DNA of 64,000 nucleotides. Source: Actinoallomurus iriomotensis. Its GTDB lineage: Bacteria; Actinomycetota; Actinomycetes; Streptosporangiales; Streptosporangiaceae. The position numbers and the translations under genes are program-made. Numbering within the stretch: the stretch's first letter is position 1; the number at the start of each line of letters is the position of its first letter. The notes beneath the pieces are model-generated. The model was not told where the DNA came from, ran no database searches, and was given only the letters and a program-made list of their open reading frames with translations. The DNA is taken from assembly GCF_030269445.1 (NCBI RefSeq), contig NZ_BSTJ01000006.1, positions 439,204 to 503,203 of the forward strand. The letters run 5' to 3'. Positions 25,760 through 34,269 of the stretch are shown in pieces.

Positions 25760-26895
25760 CCCGGCGGGGGAGGCGGAGGCGGCACGGGCGCCGTCCACGG
25801 AACGGCGCCACGCCGCACCTTCGGCTGCGGGCCGGAGCCCGCGGCGGTGAGCGGGCCGGGCAGCCACGCGGCGAGCGGGTCCTCCGGCGATCGCATCTGC
25901 AACTCCAGGTCGAACGCCTCCCGCCGCATGCGCCGGTCGGCGTACACGAAAGCGATCACCCCGGCGTTGAACGGGTTGACCAGGGTGCCGGCGACGATCC
26001 GGCCGACCGCGCTCACGGCCAGCAGGGCGACGAGGAGCCCGCCGCCCGGTGAGGGATGGACGCCCGCCACGATCTCCACCACGACGGTGAACGGCGCCGG
26101 GATGACGACGAACTCGGCCAGCACCGTGATCAGCAGGGCGAGGAACAGGATGCCGAACGTGCGCCACCAGCGCCCGCGCACCATCTCCGCGGACCGGCGC
26201 AGCGAGGCGATCACCCCGCGGCGCTCCATCACGAGGATGGGCGTGCTGAGGGCGAACCAGACGTACGCCGCCACCATCGCCACGAAGGCGACCGGCGTAC
26301 CGAGGATCCAGGCGAGGGCCTGCACGCCGACGGGAGCGTCGGCCGCGACCGAGGCCACCATCGGGGTGAGCGGGATCGCCAGCGCCAGGAACACCGCCAC
26401 GATGACCGCGGTGGCCGCGCCGAACAGGCGTCCCAGGCAGGGCCGTACGGCGCGCCAGGCCTGGCCGAGGGAGGTGGGGCGGCCCAGCAGCGTCCGTGCC
26501 ATGACCGGCGCGAGCAGCCCGGACAGCAGCAGCACGACGTACGCGGTGAGGAGCAGGCTGCCGGCCGCGATGACGAACGCCCAGCCCACCGACTTCTCGA
26601 CCGAGCCCGGCGTGATCTCGGTACGGGCCTGGGCGCCGATGAGGAAGTACTGGGCCAGCGTGACGACGACCTCGACGGCGGTCGTCATCACCGCCGACAT
26701 GCCGAGCGTGGCGCGAGGGTTGCGGCGGATGTAGGTGACCGCTCCGTCGAGGATCTCCGAGACGCCGAGCGGGCGCAGCGGGATCTCGGTCTCCAGCTCG
26801 GGCTCGTCGGCGGCCGGCTCGGGCGCCGGGGGCGCGGGGTGGTCGGCCGGGGGCGCGCCGGAGCCCGGCGTCGCCCAGGCCCCCGGGTCGGTCAC
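25747..26895 (-). CDS. Glycerophosphoryl diester phosphodiesterase membrane domain-like protein
   Basis: A 382-residue membrane protein. A Pro/Ala/Glu-rich cytosolic N-terminus leads into PLRPLGVSEILDGAVTYIRR, the usual opening of the GDPDase membrane-domain family (DUF7544-like). Six or so membrane segments follow (AFVIAAGSLLLTAYVVLLLS, FGAATAVIVAVFLALAIPLT, LGTPVAFVAMVAAYVWFALS, TFGILFLALLITVLAEFVVI, GGLLVALLAVSAVGRIVAGT) and the tail is Pro-rich. There is no phosphodiesterase catalytic domain. Start GTG 26895 has GGAGGG just upstream; ATG 26937 is possible. First gene of the MoxR operon, divergent from mtrA. Confidence 0.82.
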   Translation of the reverse strand: MTDPGAWATPGSGAPPADHPAPPAPEPAADEPELETEIPLRPLGVSEILDGAVTYIRRNPRATLGMSAVMTTAVEVVVTLAQYFLIGAQARTEITPGSVEKSVGWAFVIAAGSLLLTAYVVLLLSGLLAPVMARTLLGRPTSLGQAWRAVRPCLGRLFGAATAVIVAVFLALAIPLTPMVASVAADAPVGVQALAWILGTPVAFVAMVAAYVWFALSTPILVMERRGVIASLRRSAEMVRGRWWRTFGILFLALLITVLAEFVVIPAPFTVVVEIVAGVHPSPGGGLLVALLAVSAVGRIVAGTLVNPFNAGVIAFVYADRRMRREAFDLELQMRSPEDPLAAWLPGPLTAAGSGPQPKVRRGAVPWTAPVPPPPPPPGWPR

Positions 26896-27188
26896 CCTGC
26901 CCCCTCCACGCTGTGTCCCCCTGTCGATACGGGCCATCCTGCCACGCTGAACAGTTCCGCGTGATCGCGCGGGAGGACTCCCTGGAATCGGGCGTCAATG
27001 GGGCAAAATGGGGACGCGGAATCACTGCACCGGATCGATCCCCCCGACGGACCGGCAGTGGCGCCGCGCTCGCCGGTCGCGTCGGTAACGGCGATCGTCA
27101 CCGCGCGAGGGGTCGCCACACGAGGGATCAGAGGTAACCTTGGCCTGCTTGGGGGGACCACCTCTTACAACTCCGGCGATGAGGGTAC
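26896..27188. promoter_or_regulatory. Divergent promoter region upstream of mtrA and the MoxR operon
   Basis: About 290 non-coding bases drive two operons. TAACCT at about 27135-27140 is a candidate -10 for mtrA, and GAGGT(27131) with ACCACCTC (27158-27165) could form a weak hairpin in the mtrA leader. GAGGG precedes ATG 27189. Exact promoters cannot be assigned by eye. Confidence 0.4.
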
Positions 27189-27866
27189 ATGAAAGGACGC
27201 GTGCTGGTCGTCGACGACGACCTTGCTCTGGCCGAGATGCTCGGCATCGTGCTGCGGGGAGAGGGCTTCGAGCCCTCGTTCGTGCACGACGGCGACAAGG
27301 CGCTCGAGGCGTTCCGGGAGACCCGTCCCGATCTCGTGCTGCTCGATCTCATGCTTCCCGGCATCGACGGCATCGACGTGTGCCGCCAGATCCGGGCCGA
27401 GGCCGGGGTGCCGATCGTGATGCTGACCGCCAAGAGCGACACGGTCGACGTCGTTCTCGGCCTCGAATCGGGTGCCGACGACTACATCGTCAAGCCGTTC
27501 AAGCCCAAGGAGCTGGTGGCGCGCGTCCGCGCCCGGCTCCGCCGCACCGACGACCCGACGCCCGAGCTGCTGCAGATCGGCGACATCGCGATCGATGTCG
27601 CCGGTCATTCGGTCAAGCGGGGCGATCGACACATCCCGCTCACTCCGCTGGAGTTCGACCTGCTGGTGGCGCTGGCCCGCAAGCCGCGCCAGGTCTTCAC
27701 CCGCGAGGTCCTGCTCGAGCAGGTCTGGGGCTACCGCCACGCGGCCGACACCCGGCTTGTCAACGTGCACGTCCAGCGGCTCCGGGCCAAGATCGAAAAA
27801 GACCCCGAGCATCCGGAGATCGTCGTCACCGTACGCGGGGTCGGCTACAAGGCCGGCCCGGCCTAG
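27189..27866 (+). CDS. mtrA: Response regulator MtrA (OmpR family)
   Basis: A 225-residue OmpR-type response regulator. Receiver: DDD at 9-11, phospho-Asp in LVLLDLMLPGIDGID (about residue 53) and lysine in VKPFKPKELVARVRARLRR (about 102). The C-terminal winged helix includes ITLTPLEFDLLVALARKPRQ-like sequence and ends VQRLRAKIEKDPEHPEIVVT. Near-identical segments occur in MtrA of mycobacteria and streptomycetes, where it controls cell division, peptidoglycan remodelling, osmotic response and development. Followed after 7 bp by mtrB and then lpqB, the invariant actinobacterial trio, which confirms identity. Confidence 0.97.
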   Translation: MKGRVLVVDDDLALAEMLGIVLRGEGFEPSFVHDGDKALEAFRETRPDLVLLDLMLPGIDGIDVCRQIRAEAGVPIVMLTAKSDTVDVVLGLESGADDYIVKPFKPKELVARVRARLRRTDDPTPELLQIGDIAIDVAGHSVKRGDRHIPLTPLEFDLLVALARKPRQVFTREVLLEQVWGYRHAADTRLVNVHVQRLRAKIEKDPEHPEIVVTVRGVGYKAGPA

Positions 27867-27873
27867 TCCGGCC

Positions 27874-29502
27874 GTGCGGATCCCCCTGAAGGCGTCGACC
27901 CGCCGCGGCCTGAGTGTGATCCGCCGTCTCGCCCGAGCCGCGCTGGGCGCGACGCAGGCGCGCTGGCGGCGCTCGATCCGCGTGCGGGTGGTCACCACGA
28001 CGCTGGTCGTGTCGGCCATCGTCGTGGCGGTGCTCGGGGTGTTCCTCATGCAGCAGATCACCAACGCTCTGCTGGAGGCCAAGGAACGCGCCGCGCTGCT
28101 CCAGCTCGACGACGGCGTCGGCATCGCCCAGGGGCGGCTCGCCACCGGTCCGAGCGACCCGGAGACGCTCAACGACGTGGTCACCACACTGGCCCGCCGC
28201 AGCGGCACGGCGGGCCTGTACGAGGTCATCCTCATCGACGACCGCGACCCGGGCATCAACGGCTTCTCCAGCAACGCCATCAAGCCCGACAGCGTGCCCG
28301 CCCGCCTGCGGCTCCAGGTGGAGCGGGCGCCCGCCAGCAACCCGTACCGCACGTACGGCCGGCTGAGCTACGACGACGGCACCTCGACGGCCGGCCTGAT
28401 CGTCGGCGCCAAGGTCAACGCCTACCAGATCTACTACCTGTTCCCGCTGACCCAGGAGCGGCAGAGCCTCGTGGTCGTGCAGCGCACGCTGTTCGGCGTC
28501 GGCGCGGCCCTGATGCTGCTGCTCGCCGCGATCGCCTCCCTGGTGACCCGCCAGGTCGTCATCCCCGTACGGCTCGCCGCCCAGTCGGCCGAACGCCTCG
28601 CCGCCGGGCGGCTCGAAGAACGCATGAAGGTCCGCGGCGAGGACGACCTCGCGCGGCTCGCGACCTCGTTCAACGACATGGCGGCGAACCTCCAGGAGAA
28701 GATCGTCCAGCTCGAGGAGCTGTCGAAGGTCCAGCGCCAGTTCGTCTCGGACGTCTCCCACGAGCTGCGCACGCCGCTCACGACGATCCGGATCGCCGCC
28801 GACGTGCTGTACGAGGCCCGCGAGGACTTCGACCCGCTGACGTCGCGGTCGGCCGAGCTCCTGCAGAGCCAGCTCGAACGCTTCGAGGGCCTGCTCGCCG
28901 ACCTGCTGGAGATCAGCCGGTACGACGCGGGCGCCGCCACCCTGGACGCCGAGTCGATCGACGTACGCGAACTGGTCCTGCGCGCCGTCGGCGACACCGA
29001 GGACCTCGCCGAACGCAAGGGCAGCAAGATCGTCCAGCAGCTGCCGGGCGAGGCGACCATGGCCGAGGTCGACCGCCGCCGCGTCGAGCGCATCCTGCGC
29101 AACCTGCTGGTCAACGCGGTCGAGCACGGTGAGGGCAAGGACATCGTGGTGAGCGTGGCGGCCGACCGCGACGCCGTGGCCATCGCGGTCCGCGACCACG
29201 GATGCGGCCTGCGGCCGGGCGAGGCCCACATGGTCTTCGACCGCTTCTGGCGCGCCGACCCCGCCCGCGCCCGCACCACCGGCGGCACGGGCCTCGGCCT
29301 GTCGATCTCCAAGGAGGACGCCCGCCTGCACGGCGGCTGGCTCCAGGCGTGGGGCGAGCCCGACCAGGGATGCCAGTTCCGCCTGTCGCTGCCGCGGGTG
29401 GCGGGCGCCGAGCTGCGCGGCTCGCCGCTGCCCCTCGTACCCCCGGAGGTCGAACTCCGCCGCGCCCCGTACGCCGAGCTCAAGCTGGAAGCGGACGCAT
29501 GA
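27874..29502 (+). CDS. mtrB: Sensor histidine kinase MtrB
   Basis: A 542-residue sensor kinase. Membrane helix 1 is VRVVTTTLVVSAIVVAVLGVFL (22 residues, named here by its ends RVVTTT and GVFL; about residues 36-57). An extracytoplasmic domain of about 130 residues follows, then helix 2 (LFGVGAALMLLLAAIASLVT), a HAMP domain (PVRLAAQSAERLAAGRLEER), the H box FVSDVSHELRTPLTTIRIAA, the N box RILRNLLVNAVEHGEGKDIV and G boxes RDHGCGLRPGE and TTGGTGLGLSISKEDARLHG. GTG 27874, 7 bp after mtrA, is the likely start. The stop overlaps lpqB (ATGA). MtrB phosphorylates MtrA and localises to septa and poles in mycobacteria. Confidence 0.95.
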   Translation: MRIPLKASTRRGLSVIRRLARAALGATQARWRRSIRVRVVTTTLVVSAIVVAVLGVFLMQQITNALLEAKERAALLQLDDGVGIAQGRLATGPSDPETLNDVVTTLARRSGTAGLYEVILIDDRDPGINGFSSNAIKPDSVPARLRLQVERAPASNPYRTYGRLSYDDGTSTAGLIVGAKVNAYQIYYLFPLTQERQSLVVVQRTLFGVGAALMLLLAAIASLVTRQVVIPVRLAAQSAERLAAGRLEERMKVRGEDDLARLATSFNDMAANLQEKIVQLEELSKVQRQFVSDVSHELRTPLTTIRIAADVLYEAREDFDPLTSRSAELLQSQLERFEGLLADLLEISRYDAGAATLDAESIDVRELVLRAVGDTEDLAERKGSKIVQQLPGEATMAEVDRRRVERILRNLLVNAVEHGEGKDIVVSVAADRDAVAIAVRDHGCGLRPGEAHMVFDRFWRADPARARTTGGTGLGLSISKEDARLHGGWLQAWGEPDQGCQFRLSLPRVAGAELRGSPLPLVPPEVELRRAPYAELKLEADA

Positions 29503-31241
29503 GGCGGGGGCTCGCGCTGGTGACGGTCGTGCTGTGCGCGGTCGCGGGATGCGCGAGCGTTCCTTCGGGAAGCCAGGTGATCGGCGGCCGGATCACGAAC
29601 CACCAGCAGCCGATCGACGACCCGTACGTCCGCGTCATCCCCGTCGGCCCCGGCCGCGACTGGGACCCGGGCAAGATCATTACCGCCTTCCAGGCCGCGT
29701 CGGGCAGCTTCGACGGCCCGAACGGCGACCACAAGGTGGCCCGCGAGTATCTGGCCTGCGGCGGATGCTGGCAGCCCGGCATCTCCACCGTGGTCTACGA
29801 CCGGATGGAACAGACGTCGGTCCAGATCGGCGGCGCGCACGCGTCGGTGACCGTCGAGGTCGACCAGCTCGGCAGGATCGGCTCGGACGGGCAGTACATC
29901 GCCGACTCCCACCGTTTCAAGGCGACGTACCAGCTCCGGCAGGACGCGCAGAAACAGTGGCGGATCAGCTGGCTGCCGCAGGAGCTCCTGCTGAGCCGCA
30001 ACGACGTGAACCGCGCCTTCCGCACGCTCGACCTGTACTTCTTCTCACCGGACCCGCAGGTCAAGGCACTGGTGCCGAACCCCGTTTTCATCCCGATGGT
30101 CAACCGGACGTGGCTGTCGCAGCAGCTCGTGAAACAGCTGCTCGGCGGCCCGACGACGTGGCTGCGGGGCGCCGGCGTCCGCACCGATTTCCCCGGCGGC
30201 ACCCAGCTGCGGCGGCTGGACATCTCCGGCGGCGTCGCGACGGTCGATCTGAGCCGCCAGGCGCGCTCGGGCGACCTGCGCAACATGTCGATCCAGCTGA
30301 TGTGGACGCTGCGGCAGCTCCGGGAGGTCGACCAGCTGAAACTGGAGATCGAGGGCAAACCGGTGCAGGTCCCCGGCGTCGGCGGCACGGTGCAGTCGGC
30401 GAGCGTCTGGAGCGGCTACAACCCGGACGGCCAGGGCGACGCGCCGCGCGGCTGGGTGCGCACCGCCGACGGCCGGCTGGCCAGGCTCGACTCCTCAGTA
30501 CCGCAGGTGCTGCTGCCCAAGCTCCGAGTGTCCCAGCCGGCGATCTCCTACGACGCGCGGCAGGTCGCCGCCGTGAGCAAGTCCGGCGACACGGTGACGG
30601 TGACCGACATGACGACGGGCGCGACCCGGGTCGTCCTGCACGCCAAGCTGGCGGGCGGCCGGTTCTGCAAGCCGTCGTGGGACTCGCGCGGGAACGTCTG
30701 GGCGGTCGAGTCGAACTCCCACGGATCCCGCCTGTGGGAGATCACCAGCGGCACGACGAAGATCGCCGTCGACGGCTGGACCCTCGCGCCGTACCCGGTC
30801 CGCGCCCTGCGCATCTCCCGAGACGGCACCCGAGCCGCCGCGATCGTCCAGATGGGCCAGGTCTCCCAGGTGCAGCTCGGCCGCGTGGACCGGGCCCCGA
30901 CGGGCGGCCTGCAGGCGGAGGGCTTCATCGCGATCAACTCGGACCTGTCCGCCGCCCTCGACCTGACCTGGCGCGACGCCGACCACCTGGCGGTCATCGG
31001 CGCGACGGACAGCAACCCGTCGCCCCTGCTCTACGACGTGCCGGTCGGCGGCGGCACCATCCAGCCGATGGTGGGCCCGGGCGGCGACATGAAGGCCGTG
31101 GCCGCCTACCCGGGTGCCCCACTGCTCGTCGCACAGCATGTGTCGAGCCCCCAGCCGTTGGACAACGTGTGCTGGCTCAGCGACAAGTACGGCGAGTGGA
31201 AGTGCTACGACCGCACGTCGGCCCCGGCGTACCCGGGCTGA
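29499..31241 (+). CDS. lpqB: Lipoprotein LpqB (MtrAB accessory)
   Basis: A 580-residue lipoprotein with signal peptide MRRGLALVTVVLCAVAGC and lipobox VAGC, cysteine at residue 18. The mature part has the GerMN-type beta-alpha domain in the middle (LVKQLLGGPTTWLRG to QLMWTLRQLREVDQLKLEIE) and a C-terminal beta-propeller-like LpqB domain (DARQVAAVSKSGDTVTVTDM onwards). In mycobacteria LpqB binds the sensor part of MtrB and modulates MtrA phosphorylation. ATG 29499 overlaps the mtrB stop. It converges on the ComF-like gene; the 122-bp gap holds short GCTGAGGC repeats. Confidence 0.95.
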   Translation: MRRGLALVTVVLCAVAGCASVPSGSQVIGGRITNHQQPIDDPYVRVIPVGPGRDWDPGKIITAFQAASGSFDGPNGDHKVAREYLACGGCWQPGISTVVYDRMEQTSVQIGGAHASVTVEVDQLGRIGSDGQYIADSHRFKATYQLRQDAQKQWRISWLPQELLLSRNDVNRAFRTLDLYFFSPDPQVKALVPNPVFIPMVNRTWLSQQLVKQLLGGPTTWLRGAGVRTDFPGGTQLRRLDISGGVATVDLSRQARSGDLRNMSIQLMWTLRQLREVDQLKLEIEGKPVQVPGVGGTVQSASVWSGYNPDGQGDAPRGWVRTADGRLARLDSSVPQVLLPKLRVSQPAISYDARQVAAVSKSGDTVTVTDMTTGATRVVLHAKLAGGRFCKPSWDSRGNVWAVESNSHGSRLWEITSGTTKIAVDGWTLAPYPVRALRISRDGTRAAAIVQMGQVSQVQLGRVDRAPTGGLQAEGFIAINSDLSAALDLTWRDADHLAVIGATDSNPSPLLYDVPVGGGTIQPMVGPGGDMKAVAAYPGAPLLVAQHVSSPQPLDNVCWLSDKYGEWKCYDRTSAPAYPG

Positions 31242-31363
31242 CCCGCCGACCCCGCTGAGATGGTGGGCCGTACGCGCTGAGGCGCTGAGGCGCTGACGCG
31301 CTTGGCCGCTGAGGCGGTGGGGTCTGCTTCGGCCGGCCTGCGCGTCGCTGCTGACCGGTTGGC

Positions 31364-32686
31364 CTACCGTCGCTGATCTCCCTCCTGTCCCGAGTGCCGT
31401 TGCGTGGCCGCGATGACGGCGCTCGCTCGTACGTCGGCACCCGCCGCGCGTAAGGCTCGGGCCGCTTCGGCGAGGGTCGCGCCCGTGGTGATCACGTCGT
31501 CCACGACGATCACTCGCCGGCCCCCCAGGTCCAGGCGGGACTCCATGGCTCCGGTGAGGTTCAGGGCGCGGTCCATGGCGGACAGACCGGCCTGATCCGC
31601 CACGCGACGCCGATGCCGTAGCGCCCGCACGCACACGATTCCCACCCCACCACCAAAGCGGGCGCCCCGCGTCAGCTCGGCGGGGTCGACCCCCCACGCC
31701 GGATCGGTAGGGCGGGCGTCCCATGCTGGATCGCCAAGGCGGGCCTCCCAATCTGGATCGACGGGGTAGGCGTTCCACGCCGGATCGCCAGGGCGGGCGT
31801 CCGGCGCTGGAAGACGGGCCTTCCACGCCGGATCGCCAGAGCCGCCGTCCCATGCTGGATCGCCAAGGCGGGCGTCCCAAGTTGGGTCGGCGGGGTGGGC
31901 GTCCCGTGCCGGATTGGTAGGGCGGGCGTCCCACGTGGCATCGCCGAGGCGGGCGTCCCAAGTTGGGTCGGCGGGGTGGGCGTCCCATGCCGGATTGGTA
32001 GGGCGGCCGTCCGACGTGGCATCGCCGAGGCGGGCGTCCCATGCCGGGTCGGCGGGGTGGGCGTCCCGCATCGGGGCTGCGGGATCGGTCTCCCATCCAG
32101 GACCGGTGGGACGGGCCTTCCCCACTGGACCGGTGGGGCGGGCCTTCCGCGGATCAGCAGGCCGGGGGTTCCGTGCCGGGTCGGTGTCGCGGGCATCCCG
32201 CGCTCCGGTGGAGACGTCGCTCGTTCGGGCGGTGGGGTGGGGCTCCGTCTCGTATGTCGTCCGTCCCGTTGCCTGTCCTGCCGTCAGCCTCGAGGCATGC
32301 TTCGCGGCCTCCTGGGCGATGCGCAGGGTCGGGTCGTGGCCTCGACGGCGTACCGACGCCCTTGAGGAGGGCACAGGGACGAGCAGAAGCGGCTCGCCTG
32401 GGGCGGCGGCCCTCGTGGCGGCGCGGGCGAGAGCGGCCCCCAGAGGCCGCGCCAGGCCGGACAAGCCGCGTTCCTTGTGCGCGATGATCAGACGGCGGAC
32501 CGGGCCCGCGTACGGCGCGACGGCGAACGGGGGCGGCAGCCCCTCGGGGACGGGGCTCGGCAGGCACAGCCGGGCGGGGCCGGCGAGATGGTCTTCGCAG
32601 GCCCGGCACACGAGCCCGCCGGGGCCGCCGCAGCCCGCGCACGGCTGGGGAAGGATCAGATCGAGGAACGCGGCGAGAAGCTTCAT
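31364..32686 (-). CDS. ComF-family phosphoribosyltransferase interrupted by a nonapeptide repeat array
   Basis: A 440-residue ComF-like protein, where ~230-260 is usual. N-terminal zinc finger CAGC-x(7)-CRAC (16-30), the conserved YAGPVRRLIIAHKERG, and PVPSSRASVRRRGHDPTLRI (104-123) are normal. The PRPP-binding half resumes at residue ~350 with RALRHRRRVADQAGLSAMDR and VIVVDDVITTGATLAEAARA (the PRPP loop). Between them, residues ~169-345 are a low-complexity array of nine-residue units of the form DPAWDARLG/DPAWDARPT, in frame. ComF proteins are linked to DNA uptake in Bacillus and have unknown function in actinobacteria (Rv3242c sits here too). The insert lies in a loop that is normally short, so the fold could survive, but function may be altered. 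ATG 32686. Confidence 0.85.
   Translation of the reverse strand: MKLLAAFLDLILPQPCAGCGGPGGLVCRACEDHLAGPARLCLPSPVPEGLPPPFAVAPYAGPVRRLIIAHKERGLSGLARPLGAALARAATRAAAPGEPLLLVPVPSSRASVRRRGHDPTLRIAQEAAKHASRLTAGQATGRTTYETEPHPTARTSDVSTGARDARDTDPARNPRPADPRKARPTGPVGKARPTGPGWETDPAAPMRDAHPADPAWDARLGDATSDGRPTNPAWDAHPADPTWDARLGDATWDARPTNPARDAHPADPTWDARLGDPAWDGGSGDPAWKARLPAPDARPGDPAWNAYPVDPDWEARLGDPAWDARPTDPAWGVDPAELTRGARFGGGVGIVCVRALRHRRRVADQAGLSAMDRALNLTGAMESRLDLGGRRVIVVDDVITTGATLAEAARALRAAGADVRASAVIAATQRHSGQEGDQRR
31652..32131 (-). repeat. 27-bp in-frame tandem repeat array within the ComF-like gene
   Basis: About 17 units of 27 bp (nine codons) fill 480 bp; degenerate copies extend to about 32182. Unit consensus on the coding strand gives DPAWDARLG, DPAWDARPT or NPAWDAHPA. 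Three units form an 81-bp higher-order repeat: 31881-31961 and 31962-32042 differ at only four positions, a recent duplication. One copy near residues 285-300 is two codons short but stays in frame. Since 27 is a multiple of three, the other frames are also open; those are shadows. Confidence 0.9.
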
Positions 32687-33457
32687 GTCACCCGACCCTG
32701 CCCCCTCCCCTCACGACATGCCAGCCCCGTCCACACCCTGTGGATAACTTCGCGCCCGCGAAAGAACAAGGCCCACGAGGTGCGACGACACGCCGAAGCC
32801 GGGCGTGGCGCCATCTCGCCCCTGCGGCTACCGGCGGTAGCGGGTTATCGCCTGTCCGCCGTACGCGGCGGCGCACACGCCGGGCGACCGGGTGTTCGCG
32901 TCGAGCGAGATCGGAACCGGCCGTCTCAAGGCCTCGCGCAGGTGGTGGCGGAGGCGCGCCGGGTGGCCGTTTCGCCCCTCCGCCAGGCCTGACGCGACCC
33001 GCCGGCCGGGCCGAAACTCGGGGTGGCGATGACTATCCGTGGTTTTTCTGGGGATCCCCACCTGACATTCATGGCGTAAGGGGTTAGCGTTCCTGACATG
33101 ACACCCGCCCGGGTCCGTGGTTGCGCCGAGTCTCAACCGGCCCGGCAAGCCGATGCCAGCCGCAGGCTAAACGGCCCACGTAAGGCGACTTCTCGTCGAC
33201 CGATCACGGTGCGGCTTAGAGGTAAGTCCTGCCCCGCCGGGGGATCAGATGTCCTCCGGACCGGGAGAAGGGGAGTAGTGGCGAGAGCGCTGCGAGACCC
33301 TCAGCAGGCGGATGTGGGGACGAAGACCAGGTCGGCCGGGCGGGTGTTTCCTCTACGTCACGGTGGCCAAGATGTGAAGACAGTGTGAGGACAGAGAGCA
33401 TCGAGCCCGGCTGCCCCGTGCCGGGTGCTCTTGAAGACCGGGAGGAGGGGGTCCCCC
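32687..33457. other. Long intergenic region between comF-like gene and hpf
   Basis: About 770 bases without a gene I can support; ORFs here are short, Arg-rich and lack ribosome sites. It contains a near-perfect inverted repeat TCCACA-CCC-TGTGGA (32730-32744) overlapping a perfect E. coli-type DnaA box TGTGGATAA (32739-32747), a 12-bp palindrome TGGGGATCCCCA (33049-33060) and two direct copies of CCTGACAT 31 bp apart (33061 and 33092). The length suggests a long hpf leader or several promoters. Confidence 0.5.
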
Positions 33458-34120
33458 ATGGACATCATCGTGAAGGGGCGCCACACGGACGTCAACGATC
33501 GCTTCCGTCGGCATGTGGACACCAAGCTCGGCAAGGTCGAGAAGCTGGATCCCAAGGTCATCCGGGTCGACGTGGAGGTCTCCGAAGAACACAACCCCCG
33601 CCAGGCCGACACCCGTGAGCGGATCGAGCTCACCATCGTCTCCCGCGGCCCTGTGATCAGGGCCGAGGCCGCGGCGGACGATCGCTACGCCGCCCTCGAC
33701 ATGGCCCTCGGCAAGCTGGAGAACCGCCTGCGTCGCTCGTGCGACCGCCGCAAGGTCCACCACGGCGGCCACGGCCGCGCCCGGCTCGCGGACGCGCTCG
33801 CACCCGAGCCCGAGGCGCTCTCGGTCACGTCGCAGGCCGAGGAGCCCGTACGTACGTCGGCGGAGGAGGAGGCGCGCGACGCGTACGCCCCGCCCGAACC
33901 CGAGGGCATCGTGCCGATCGCGATGGAAGGCGACGGTCCGGTCGTTCTGCGCGAAAAGGCGCACAAAGCGGATCCGATGACCATTGACCAGGCACTATTC
34001 GAGATGGAACTGGTCGGCCACGATTTCTATCTCTTCCGTGACAAGGAGAGCGGCCGTCCGAGTGTCGTTTACCGGCGACGGGGCTGGGATTATGGAGTGA
34101 TCCGTCTTATCGAGGAGTGA
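33458..34120 (+). CDS. hpf: Long-form ribosome hibernation promoting factor
   Basis: A 220-residue long HPF. The N-terminal S30AE domain (about 1-105) begins MDIIVKGRHTDVNDRFRRHV and holds basic residues RLRRSCDRRKVHHGGHGR that contact 16S rRNA. An acidic linker (about 118-155) leads to the C-terminal dimerisation domain with MTIDQALFEMELVGHDFYLF and VVYRRRGWDYGVIRLIEE. It joins two ribosomes into 100S dimers in stationary phase or stress. The start is ATG 33458, with GGGAGGAGGGG upstream; the ORF's earlier TTG is ignored. Position before the NarL-type regulator and secA matches Streptomyces and Mycobacterium. Confidence 0.95.
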   Translation: MDIIVKGRHTDVNDRFRRHVDTKLGKVEKLDPKVIRVDVEVSEEHNPRQADTRERIELTIVSRGPVIRAEAAADDRYAALDMALGKLENRLRRSCDRRKVHHGGHGRARLADALAPEPEALSVTSQAEEPVRTSAEEEARDAYAPPEPEGIVPIAMEGDGPVVLREKAHKADPMTIDQALFEMELVGHDFYLFRDKESGRPSVVYRRRGWDYGVIRLIEE

Positions 34121-34157
34121 CGCCGCGCTTGCGCGGCGCCACCACCTCGACCAATCT

Positions 34158-34194
34158 GGTCCCAGGCGGTTCCGGCGAGGAACCGCCTGGGACC
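34158..34194 (+). terminator. Strong hairpin after hpf
   Basis: A perfect 16-bp stem GGTCCCAGGCGGTTCC / GGAACCGCCTGGGACC with five loop bases GGCGA lies 38 bp after the hpf stop. No U-run follows, typical of GC-rich actinobacterial terminators. It separates hpf from the response regulator. Confidence 0.8.
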
Positions 34195-34269
34195 ACACGG
34201 TCATATAAGTCTCACCCCCGCGATTACGCCCACGATCCCCATGGGCCGGCGCACCGTTTGGAGGAGGAG

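Noticed and set aside
31652-32182. Possible CRISPR array because of regular ~27-bp repeats
   Set aside because: Units are contiguous with no spacers and encode peptide repeats in frame; no cas genes nearby.
31895-32365. Plus-strand repetitive ORFs opposite the ComF-like array
   Set aside because: 27-bp units without stops leave all frames open; the coding frame is fixed by the intact ComF domains on both sides.
33098-33440. A c-di-AMP (ydaO-type) or other riboswitch upstream of hpf
   Set aside because: Some pairing potential but the conserved core motifs were not found by eye; a covariance search would be decisive.
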